DNA of 40,756 nt from Lachnospiraceae bacterium (GTDB lineage: Bacteria > Bacillota > Clostridia > Lachnospirales > Lachnospiraceae): positions 1 through 40,756 of the forward strand of contig JAJQGP010000097.1 in NCBI GenBank assembly GCA_021200475.1, written 5' to 3'. Made by a program: the position numbers and the translations under genes. Of the stretch, positions 26,117-32,848 are shown piece after piece (the first letter of the stretch is position 1; each line of letters starts with the position of its first letter). The notes under the pieces are model-generated. The model saw only the letters and a program-made list of their open reading frames with translations. It was not told the DNA's origin and made no database searches.

Positions 26117-26794
26117 ATGGAGCGGAAAAACATACTGGCGCCGTCTATTCTGGCGGCTGATTTCAAACATCTGGGCAAGGAAGTAGAGACAGTGGCAAAG
26201 GCAGGTGCCGGTTACCTGCACATCGATGTGATGGATGGAGTCTTTGTGCCGAGCATTTCTTTTGGTATGCCGGTGATCTCCTCGATCCGCAGTGCGACGG
26301 ACTGTGTTTTTGACGTTCACCTGATGATCACGGAGCCGGAAAAATACATAGCGGATTTTGCCGCCTGCGGTGCGGACAGCATTACAGTGCATGCCGAGAC
26401 CGCAAAGCATCTGCAGCGAATCCTCCATGATATCAAAAGCCGCGGTCTGCGCGCAGGAGTCGCGCTCAATCCGGCTACGCCGCTGAATGTACTGGATTAT
26501 GTCCTTCCCTATCTGGATATGGTTTTGATCATGACGGTGAATCCGGGCTATGGCGGACAGGCCTATATTCCGGAAATGACCGGAAAAATCCGTACGCTTC
26601 GCCAAAAGGCGCTTGAACTCGGCCTTCCCCTTGACATTGAGGTGGATGGCGGCATTAATGATCGGACGCTGCGGACCGTTCTTGAGGCCGGTGCGAATGT
26701 CTGTGTGGCCGGTTCTGCAGTATTTGGCGGCGACCGTGCGGCAAATGTGGAAAAGATGCTGGGAGTGATGGCTGAATATAAAGAATACGAGTAA
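26117..26794 (+). CDS. rpe: Ribulose-phosphate 3-epimerase
   Basis: Interconverts ribulose-5-phosphate and xylulose-5-phosphate in the pentose phosphate pathway. The 225-aa TIM-barrel protein shows LAPSILAADF, the metal-binding HIDVMDGVFVPSISFG, FDVHLMI, HAETAKH, ALNPATPL, MTVNPGYGGQAYIPEM and EVDGGINDRT, with GSAVFGG near the C-terminus. The ribosome-binding site is AGGGAGAAC. It closes the conserved prpC-prkC-rsgA-rpe group but is separated from rsgA by the repeat element, which would lie in its mRNA leader if co-transcribed. Confidence 0.97.
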   Translation: MERKNILAPSILAADFKHLGKEVETVAKAGAGYLHIDVMDGVFVPSISFGMPVISSIRSATDCVFDVHLMITEPEKYIADFAACGADSITVHAETAKHLQRILHDIKSRGLRAGVALNPATPLNVLDYVLPYLDMVLIMTVNPGYGGQAYIPEMTGKIRTLRQKALELGLPLDIEVDGGINDRTLRTVLEAGANVCVAGSAVFGGDRAANVEKMLGVMAEYKEYE

Positions 26795-26823
26795 CACTTC
26801 CAGGCAGAAAAAAGAATTCGGAG

Positions 26824-26859
26824 AAACAAAAAGCAGCCGGCAGGGGCTGCTTTTTGTTT
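26824..26859 (+). terminator. Strong bidirectional terminator after rpe
   Basis: A perfect 15-bp inverted repeat (26824-26838 and 26845-26859): an A-rich arm, GCAGCC, a 6-base loop, GGCTGC, then TTTTTGTTT. It can work on both strands between the convergent rpe and fprA genes. Confidence 0.9.
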
Positions 26860-26868
26860 CAAAATAGT

Positions 26869-26934
26869 ACGATTCAGAACAGCACGCCGCAGGTCTGCGT
26901 CCTGCTTCGGTCGGTGTTGTTCTGAACGGTTGAC
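26869..26934 (+). repeat. Palindromic interspersed element, short copy C
   Basis: A 66-bp member with ends ACGATTCAGAACAGC and GTTGTTCTGAACGGT. It has the inner hairpin CGCAG-GT-CTGCG and the CTTCGGTCGGTG module also seen, in opposite orientation, in copies A and D. It lies between the rpe terminator and the end of fprA, so it is in a convergent spacer. Confidence 0.65.
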
Positions 26935-26948
26935 CGGAATCCGGAATA

Positions 26949-28112
26949 TTATACCAGGGCGTCGGCCAGTGCTTCCAGCTCGGTAAGGTTCGCAGCACTG
27001 AGCGCGGAACGGATGGTAACGACAGGCTCGACCTCTGTGATATTTTTCATTTCGGCGATCTGCGCTTTCATGAATCTGGCTGAAGCCGGAGCCCAGGTGC
27101 CGTTCTGAATATAGCCTACCTTGCGGTTCTGGAAGTTTTTGATCTTCAGGTGGTACAGGAAGTCTTCCATAGCCGGGAAAAGGGAAGCGTCATAGGTGAC
27201 AGAAGCAAGCACAAGACGGTCATAGCGGTATGCGTATTCTATCGCCACGGACATATCGTCCCGGTTTAAATCAAAGACAGCTACGTTTTGCACGCCCTTC
27301 TGCCTGAGAATCTCTTCTAAGCGGCGTACCGCTTTCGCGGTGTTGCCATGCAGGGAGGCGTAAGCGATCACGATGCCCTCCTCTTCCGGTGTATAACTGC
27401 TCCAGGTGAGGTATTTGTCGATGTAATAGCCGAGATTTTCCTTCAAAACCGGGCCATGAAGCGGGAGAATGGCTGCGATGGAAAGACCGGAGGCCTTTTT
27501 TAAAAGATTCTGTACCTGTGCGCCATATTTCCCAACGATATTGATGTAGTAGCGTCTGGCCTCTGTGATCCAGTCTATGTCGGAGCTTAACGCACCGAAA
27601 GTGCCGAAACCATCTGCGGAAAACAGAAGCTTCTCTGTCTGCTCATATGTAACCATGACTTCCGGCCAGTGCACGAAAGGAGCCAGGAAAAACTGCAGTG
27701 TATGGCTGCCGAGAGAGAGCGTGTCGCCCTCCGCGACTGTGAGCGTCTTTACGGCTGTGGTCTTTATAGCAAAGAATTGTTCGATCATAGGGAAGGTCTT
27801 CTGGTTCCCCACAAGAGTGACTTCCGGGTACTCCTCCACGAAGCGGCGGATGCTGCCGGAATGATCTGGTTCCAGGTGCTGCACAACGAGAAAATCCGGT
27901 TTCCGCTCACCGAGCGCTGTGCGCACATTTGCCAGCCATTCTTCTGTGCCGCGCGGGTCTACCGTGTCCATGACGGCAATTTTTTCATCAAAAATGATGT
28001 ACGAGTTGTAAGAAACACCATACGGTATTCTGTACTGGCTCTCGAACAGGTCAAGTGTAGTGTCGTCCACACCGACATAGGTGACAGAGTCAGAAACAAA
28101 CATGTCTTTCAT
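26949..28112 (-). CDS. fprA: FprA-type flavodiiron protein
   Basis: A-type flavoproteins reduce O2 to water or NO to N2O, protecting anaerobes. The 387-aa protein has the metallo-beta-lactamase-like diiron domain, with the iron-binding HLEPDHSGS (His 79, Glu 81, Asp 83, His 84) and APFVHWPEVMVTY. A flavodoxin domain follows from about residue 247 (IVIAYASLHGNTAKAV; LASVTYDASLFPAMEDFL). The last 40 residues end in a short acidic/Leu tail. It overlaps the DUF4364 gene upstream by ATGA, so both come from the promoter at 28753-28781. Confidence 0.93.
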   Translation of the reverse strand: MKDMFVSDSVTYVGVDDTTLDLFESQYRIPYGVSYNSYIIFDEKIAVMDTVDPRGTEEWLANVRTALGERKPDFLVVQHLEPDHSGSIRRFVEEYPEVTLVGNQKTFPMIEQFFAIKTTAVKTLTVAEGDTLSLGSHTLQFFLAPFVHWPEVMVTYEQTEKLLFSADGFGTFGALSSDIDWITEARRYYINIVGKYGAQVQNLLKKASGLSIAAILPLHGPVLKENLGYYIDKYLTWSSYTPEEEGIVIAYASLHGNTAKAVRRLEEILRQKGVQNVAVFDLNRDDMSVAIEYAYRYDRLVLASVTYDASLFPAMEDFLYHLKIKNFQNRKVGYIQNGTWAPASARFMKAQIAEMKNITEVEPVVTIRSALSAANLTELEALADALV

Positions 28113-28621
28113 AATAACTCCTCCATAATGAATTGATAAATGCGCTGGCTGTGTTCCCGCCAGCTGCGGCAGGCGGATTTCGCCTGACTTTCCGTCGCGA
28201 CCGTGATGGTCAGATCGATTGGGTTGGAAAACTTCTCTTTCACCAGACAGCGCACGGCGTAGTCCCCGCTTGTCGTCTTGTAGTAATCCGCGAGGACGGA
28301 GACCTCGTCACGCATCCGGACTTTGTTTTCGGACATATACCGGTCCGCCTCCTGGCGGATGGAAGGCGAGATGCGATGGCGAAAATATTTCAAAGCCTCC
28401 GTGCCGCCATCCTTTATCGAGTAGTACACGCAATCCTGGATGGTCTCGCTCTGGATCATCTGACTATCCTCCAGGTCTCCAAGCACCGAATGGAGTGTGA
28501 AGTAGTCGGTATAGCCCTGATTGAGGATAAAATCGGAAATCTGCGCGTCCGTCAGTGGAAAATCCGCTTTGTCCAGCATATACAGAATGATCAGCTTGTA
28601 AAGCGTAATCGGTTCAGACAT
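28109..28621 (-). CDS. DUF4364 family protein
   Basis: A 170-aa protein of a family common in Clostridia. The N-terminal part reads as a winged-helix-like domain (ITLYKLIILYMLDKADFPLT, then FTLHSVLGDLEDSQMI) with a mixed alpha/beta half after it (TSGDYAVRCLVKEKFSNPID). DNA binding is plausible but not shown. It is translationally coupled to fprA, so it may respond to the same signal or simply share the transcript. The start follows AGAGAGGTGGTTACTG. Confidence 0.85.
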   Translation of the reverse strand: MSEPITLYKLIILYMLDKADFPLTDAQISDFILNQGYTDYFTLHSVLGDLEDSQMIQSETIQDCVYYSIKDGGTEALKYFRHRISPSIRQEADRYMSENKVRMRDEVSVLADYYKTTSGDYAVRCLVKEKFSNPIDLTITVATESQAKSACRSWREHSQRIYQFIMEELL

Positions 28622-28752
28622 CAGTAACCACCTCTCTTTACTGTTATTGCGTCAACCGTTTTCTGGAAAAACGTGTGACAGGAACTTCGTTTCCCACATG
28701 AACCGTCCTGTTTTGCTGTGTCTGTTGAAACACGACCAACCCATACGAGGAA

Positions 28753-28781
28753 AGTATATCATCGGAAGAGAATTTCGTAAA
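28753..28781 (-). promoter_or_regulatory. Promoter of the DUF4364-fprA operon
   Basis: Read on the - strand, TTTACG and TATACT lie exactly 17 bases apart, a good sigma-A match. The transcript would start about 125 bases before the DUF4364 start codon. Confidence 0.6.
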
Positions 28782-28811
28782 GTGGGGAAAATTGCTGATT
28801 GGTATAGTTTC

Positions 28812-29067
28812 GATGCTGTTCTGAACTGTTATTAAAAATAGGTAAATATTCAGAATAGCAGGCCACAGACCGCCTTCTTCGAAGGCTATATGCCGCTAAC
28901 GCGTCATATGTCTGAGGCTTGATGGGCGTCTCCGTTTCACTTCGGTCGGTGCTAAACGATCGTCCACTGGACGATCAGCACCCGCCCATCCCGAAAAGAA
29001 AATACAGCCTTTAGCAGGTAAACCTGCACAGTCTGTCTTTTCTTTTCGATGCTGTTCTGAACTGTTA
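28812..29067 (-). repeat. Palindromic interspersed element: solo end plus copy D
   Basis: 28812-28831 is a lone 20-base end (GATGCTGTTCTGAACTGTTA). Copy D follows at 28843-29067 (225 bp) in the opposite orientation to copy B, ending in the same 20 bases at 29048-29067. Its arms match copy B closely but differ at paired positions: the CGAAATGAAAA stem has become CGAAAAGAAAA with the partner changed to match, and GCCTGC/GCAGGC has become GCCTTC/GAAGGC. It contains an added hairpin, GGTGCT...AGCACC around GATCGTCC-ACT-GGACGATC, related to copy A. It fills the spacer between two divergent genes. Confidence 0.85.
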
Positions 29068-29111
29068 AGAGAAAAATAAGATTGCTTCATAAAAAAAGAT
29101 GGATTGGGTCG

Positions 29112-29140
29112 TTGAAACAAAGGCGATGTCATGGTATACT
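29112..29140 (+). promoter_or_regulatory. Promoter of the surface-protein operon
   Basis: TTGAAA (29112-29117) and TATACT (29135-29140) are separated by exactly 17 bases, a near-consensus sigma-A promoter. It lies 114 bases upstream of the anchored acidic protein gene and 45 bases after repeat copy D. Confidence 0.75.
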
Positions 29141-29253
29141 AATTAACTGGATTGGATGATTTCTATGCTGGCTGAGGCGGAATGCGGCAGGCATACAGGT
29201 GATAACAGGCTGTTGCGGACAGTTCTGCTGGTTGATTGGAACGGAGAAAAGAC

Positions 29254-29793
29254 ATGGATGAACAGAAGAAAACGCTGGGACGTTCCCGCGTCTATACGGG
29301 GAATCCGGACAATGGTGAGTCTGGGGAGATACCGGAAGAAAGCCGACGCAGCAGACGTGCGCAGCCGATCGGAACGGTACCGAAGGAACATCTTTCAGAG
29401 CCATCCGGGCGCAGGCGCAGGGATGAGGAGACCGATGCGAAGATGCGTCTGCTCTGGGGTGTTTTGTTTGTATTGATTGTGGTACTGGTGGCTGCGATGA
29501 TCTATGAAGTCGTTTTGGGATATGGCAGTCTCGAGACCGGGTCCGAGCGTATGGGGACGAATGCGCAGGAGACAGAGCTTTTGTCCGATACAGAGGAAAC
29601 TGCGACAGAACAGCAGCAGACGGAGGAAGAGACGGAAATGGAGACCATATCTGTGACCGGCCAGGATGCTTCTGGCAGCCAGGACTCTGCCAACGAGCAG
29701 GAGACCGATGGCAGTCAGGATGCGCAGACGACAGATACGGGAGAGGGAACCGCGCTGTCTCTGGACGTCACACTGGCTGGCCTGGCTGAGTAA
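29254..29793 (+). CDS. Membrane-anchored acidic low-complexity protein
   Basis: A 179-aa protein with a basic cytoplasmic N-terminal part of about 65 residues (RRSRRAQ, GRRRRDEE), one membrane helix (LLWGVLFVLIVVLVAAMIYE), and an extracellular tail rich in Glu, Thr, Gln and Ser (TEEETEMET-like runs). No enzymatic motif. The layout is like an anchored or scaffold protein of the cell envelope. The chosen start at 29254 follows CGGAGAAAAGAC. It precedes the deacetylase-like gene by 36 bases, and both share the same basic-TM-acidic plan. Function unknown. Confidence 0.7.
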   Translation: MDEQKKTLGRSRVYTGNPDNGESGEIPEESRRSRRAQPIGTVPKEHLSEPSGRRRRDEETDAKMRLLWGVLFVLIVVLVAAMIYEVVLGYGSLETGSERMGTNAQETELLSDTEETATEQQQTEEETEMETISVTGQDASGSQDSANEQETDGSQDAQTTDTGEGTALSLDVTLAGLAE

Positions 29794-29829
29794 AAGGAGA
29801 ACAAAGGGGAACGGATGAAGGAGGGGAAA

Positions 29830-31566
29830 ATGGGAGACCAGGATTATAATCCGCAGGAGCGGCGCACGAAGCGACGAAAAAATGAGCTTCTTATGAAGTG
29901 TGCGATATCACTTCTGGTGCTGGCTCTTGTGGTGATGGGAGCATTGCTTGTGAAGGAGGTCGTCATTCCGGAGGTGGTGAAGCTGAGCTCTGCCGGAGAT
30001 CAGCAGCAGGGCAGCGTGAATACGGCTGAGACGGGCAGTCTGGCGGATGGTTCAGAGACGGATGATTCCGGGACAGGATCGGATGGCGATACGGCTGTCA
30101 CGACGTTGAATGAGACTGGGGGAACAGATGTGGTGAGTACCGCCGGGGAGGAAACCGGTACCGATGAAGTCCTGGAGACGGATGCTGGTTCTGCTGTGCA
30201 GTCCGAAGCGTCTGGTACGGACGATGATATATTTACGACTGCCGAAGAAGCCGAGATCGACGCAGTGCTGATGGAGGCGGAAAATCTGGCCGCCATGTAT
30301 GATTATGACAGTGCGATTGCCTGTGTGCAGGCATCGGAATATTATGAGCTGAGCGAGACGCTGCAGCAGGCGGCTTCCAGCTACGAAAAGACGAAAGCAA
30401 ACTGTGTGTCCTGGGCGCCGGAAGAGGTGACGCACATCTTTTTCCACACGATTATCTGGGACGCGTCAAAGGCATTTGACGGCGATCTTTATGCAGAAGG
30501 CTACAATCAGTATATGGTGACGATGGACGAGTTTTCTGCGATAATGGAGACCATGTACGAGGAAGGCTATGTCATGGTCAGCATGCATGATATGTGCGAG
30601 GTCAATGACGATGGTACGGTCACCCGCAAGGAAATCCTGCTCCCGGAAGGGAAAACTCCTTTCGTGCTTTCGCAGGATGATGTGTGCTATTATCATTATA
30701 TGGACGGAGACGGCTTTGCGTCGCGGCTGGTACTGGATGAGAATGGCGATGTGAAGGCGGAGTATATCGAAGATGACGGTACGGTATCTGTCGGAGATTA
30801 TGATCTGATTCCGTGGATTGACACGTTTGTGGATCTTCACCCGGACTTCGCCTATCACGGGCATAAGGGGACGATCGCACTGACCGGCTATGAGGGGATC
30901 CTCGGTTACCGGACAGATGAGGTATATCTGACGCGTGATGAAGACCGTCTCACAAGCTGGCAAAGGGAATTTCTGGAAGAAAACCCGGATTTCGATGAAG
31001 CGGCCTGGCAGGCGGAAGTGGACGCGGCTACGGCTGTCGCGGACACGCTGAAGGCAGACGGCTGGGAATTCGCGAGTCACACCTGGGGGCATATTGATCC
31101 TCTGGCGAAAGGCCTGGAGGGGACGATGACAGATACAGAGCGGTGGAAGAGTAATGTTGAGACGATCGTGGGCGAGACGGATATCATTATCTTTGCGTTT
31201 GGCGCGGATATCAGCGACTGGACAGAATACTCAGAGGACAATGAGTATTATATCTATCTGAAAGAGCAGGGGTACAATATCTTCTGCTGTGTGGATTCGA
31301 CGCAGTACTGGGTACAGTTTAACGGCACATCCATGCGGATGGGCAGGAGAAATATCGATGGGTACCGGATGTATTACAACGCGGATCTGCTCTCAGACCT
31401 GTTTGACGTGAGCGCGGTATGGGATGCACTGCGTCCGGATACGGTGGCGGAGCTCTCTGACGCGGCCGGGACGATGAGTTCGGAGTACACCGCTTCCGAT
31501 TCTTTGGAGGAAAGCAGCACGGAAGCGACTGCCGATGAGGGCAGTGCGGCCGGAGAGGACAGCTAG
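29830..31566 (+). CDS. Membrane-anchored polysaccharide deacetylase-like protein
   Basis: A 578-aa protein with a short basic start, one membrane helix (CAISLLVLALVVMGALLV), a Thr/Ser/Glu/Gly/Asp-rich spacer (about 45-140), a short helical segment, then a NodB-type carbohydrate esterase domain outside the cell. Visible motifs are FVLSQDDVCYYHY (the Asp-Asp of the metal site), FASHTWGHIDP (the His-x-x-x-His metal site) and FAFGADISDW. The likely role is deacetylation of a cell-wall or capsule sugar; the substrate is unknown. Between the Asp-Asp and His motifs lies a large insertion (about 100 residues) compared with minimal NodB domains. The start at 29830 has AAGGAGGGG; ATG 29815 is the alternative. 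Confidence 0.8.
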   Translation: MGDQDYNPQERRTKRRKNELLMKCAISLLVLALVVMGALLVKEVVIPEVVKLSSAGDQQQGSVNTAETGSLADGSETDDSGTGSDGDTAVTTLNETGGTDVVSTAGEETGTDEVLETDAGSAVQSEASGTDDDIFTTAEEAEIDAVLMEAENLAAMYDYDSAIACVQASEYYELSETLQQAASSYEKTKANCVSWAPEEVTHIFFHTIIWDASKAFDGDLYAEGYNQYMVTMDEFSAIMETMYEEGYVMVSMHDMCEVNDDGTVTRKEILLPEGKTPFVLSQDDVCYYHYMDGDGFASRLVLDENGDVKAEYIEDDGTVSVGDYDLIPWIDTFVDLHPDFAYHGHKGTIALTGYEGILGYRTDEVYLTRDEDRLTSWQREFLEENPDFDEAAWQAEVDAATAVADTLKADGWEFASHTWGHIDPLAKGLEGTMTDTERWKSNVETIVGETDIIIFAFGADISDWTEYSEDNEYYIYLKEQGYNIFCCVDSTQYWVQFNGTSMRMGRRNIDGYRMYYNADLLSDLFDVSAVWDALRPDTVAELSDAAGTMSSEYTASDSLEESSTEATADEGSAAGEDS

Positions 31567-31626
31567 GGAGCTGTTTGGCGTCCGGCTGTCTGCATATAGA
31601 TACAGATACCTCGTTGAGCATTTTTC

Positions 31627-31658
31627 GTTGCTCCCCGGGCGGGAGCGTGGATTGAAAA
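31627..31658 (+). repeat. Solitary type I-C CRISPR-like repeat in the rfbB leader
   Basis: A 32-base sequence starts GTTGCTCCCCGGGCGGGAGC and ends GTGGATTGAAAA. It has the length, the GCTCCC/GGGAGC stem and the GTGGATTGAAA end of the common I-C repeat. It matches the local array repeat at only 23 of 32 positions. There is no second copy or spacer next to it. Its end is directly followed by the AAGGAGG ribosome-binding site of rfbB. Confidence 0.7.
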
Positions 31659-31669
31659 GGAGGAAAGCT

Positions 31670-32752
31670 ATGAGAACCTATCTTGTAACAGGAGGAGCCG
31701 GTTTCATCGGTTCAAACTACATTCACTACATGTTTCGCAAATATGGAGATGAAATCCGGATTATCAATGTGGACAAGTTGACCTATGCGGGCAATCTTGA
31801 AAATCTGCGTGATGTGGAAAATCGGGAAAATTATACCTTTATCCGTGCGGACATCTGTGATACAGAGGCGATAAACCGGATTTTTGAAGAGAATGAGATC
31901 GACCGCGTGGTTCATTTTGCGGCGGAAAGCCATGTAGACCGGAGTATTCGGGATCCGGAGGTTTTTGTAAAGACGAATGTACTGGGCACACTGGTGATGC
32001 TGAATGCGGCGAAGGCAGCCTGGGAGCTCCCGGACGGTACCTTTCAGGAGGGGAAAAAGTTTCTCCACGTATCGACCGACGAGGTCTATGGTTCACTGGA
32101 AAATGAGGGGGAGTATTTTTACGAGACGACTCCTTATGCACCGCACAGCCCCTACTCCGCGAGCAAGGCTTCCTCGGATATGCTCGTAAAGGCCTATATG
32201 GATACCTACCGCTTCCCGGCGAACATCACGAACTGCAGCAACAACTACGGTCCGTATCAGTTTCCGGAAAAGCTGATCCCGCTGATTATCAATAACGCGC
32301 TTCAGGGCAAGCCGCTCCCGGTCTATGGCGATGGCAAAAATGTCCGTGACTGGCTTTATGTCGAGGATCACGCGAAGGGCATCGACCTGGTGCAGGAGAA
32401 GGGACGTCTGTTCGAGACTTATAATATTGGCGGGCACAATGAACGGCAGAATATTCAGATCATTCACATCATCCTGGATACGCTCCAGGAGATGCTCCCC
32501 GACGATGATCCCCGCAAGGCGCTTGTCAGTGAAAAGCTGATCACTTATGTGACGGACCGGAAAGGACATGACCGCCGCTACGCGATTGCTCCGGACAAGA
32601 TTCGCGCGGAGGTGGGCTGGGAGCCGGAGACAAAGTTTGAGGATGGCATTCGTCTTACAATTCGCTGGTTCTTCGAGCACGAAGACTGGATGGCCAATGT
32701 CACCAGCGGTGATTATCAGAAATATTATGATGAGATGTATAAAGGAAGATAA
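31670..32752 (+). CDS. rfbB: dTDP-glucose 4,6-dehydratase
   Basis: Second enzyme of dTDP-L-rhamnose synthesis; converts dTDP-glucose to the 4-keto-6-deoxy sugar with bound NAD. The 360-aa SDR protein has the NAD motif TGGAGFIGSNY (from residue 7), HFAAESHVDRSI, HVSTDEVYGSL, the catalytic Tyr-x-x-x-Lys in YSASKASSDM, and NCSNNYGPYQFPEKLIPL. The C-terminal RPGHDRRYAI-like stretch appears as RKGHDRRYAI. The start at 31670 follows AAGGAGGAAAGCT; the frame extends upstream through the lone CRISPR-like repeat without family sequence. rfbC lies at 39953-40540 on the other strand; rfbA and rfbD are not in the window. Confidence 0.96.
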   Translation: MRTYLVTGGAGFIGSNYIHYMFRKYGDEIRIINVDKLTYAGNLENLRDVENRENYTFIRADICDTEAINRIFEENEIDRVVHFAAESHVDRSIRDPEVFVKTNVLGTLVMLNAAKAAWELPDGTFQEGKKFLHVSTDEVYGSLENEGEYFYETTPYAPHSPYSASKASSDMLVKAYMDTYRFPANITNCSNNYGPYQFPEKLIPLIINNALQGKPLPVYGDGKNVRDWLYVEDHAKGIDLVQEKGRLFETYNIGGHNERQNIQIIHIILDTLQEMLPDDDPRKALVSEKLITYVTDRKGHDRRYAIAPDKIRAEVGWEPETKFEDGIRLTIRWFFEHEDWMANVTSGDYQKYYDEMYKGR

Positions 32753-32778
32753 GCATTAAACGGATTATGAGGATGATG

Positions 32779-32848
32779 AAAGCCTCCGATCTCACAGACA
32801 GACGTGAAAGAAACGCCCGTGTCTGCAAGAGAATCGGAGGCTTTTTTT
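32779..32848 (+). terminator. Bidirectional terminator between rfbB and the glycosyltransferase
   Basis: AAAGCCTCCGAT (32779-32790) pairs with ATCGGAGGCTTT (32833-32844), followed by more T; an inner CAGAC/GTCTG pair extends the structure. It closes the convergent rfbB and glycosyltransferase transcripts, and its right edge touches the glycosyltransferase stop codon. Confidence 0.8.
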
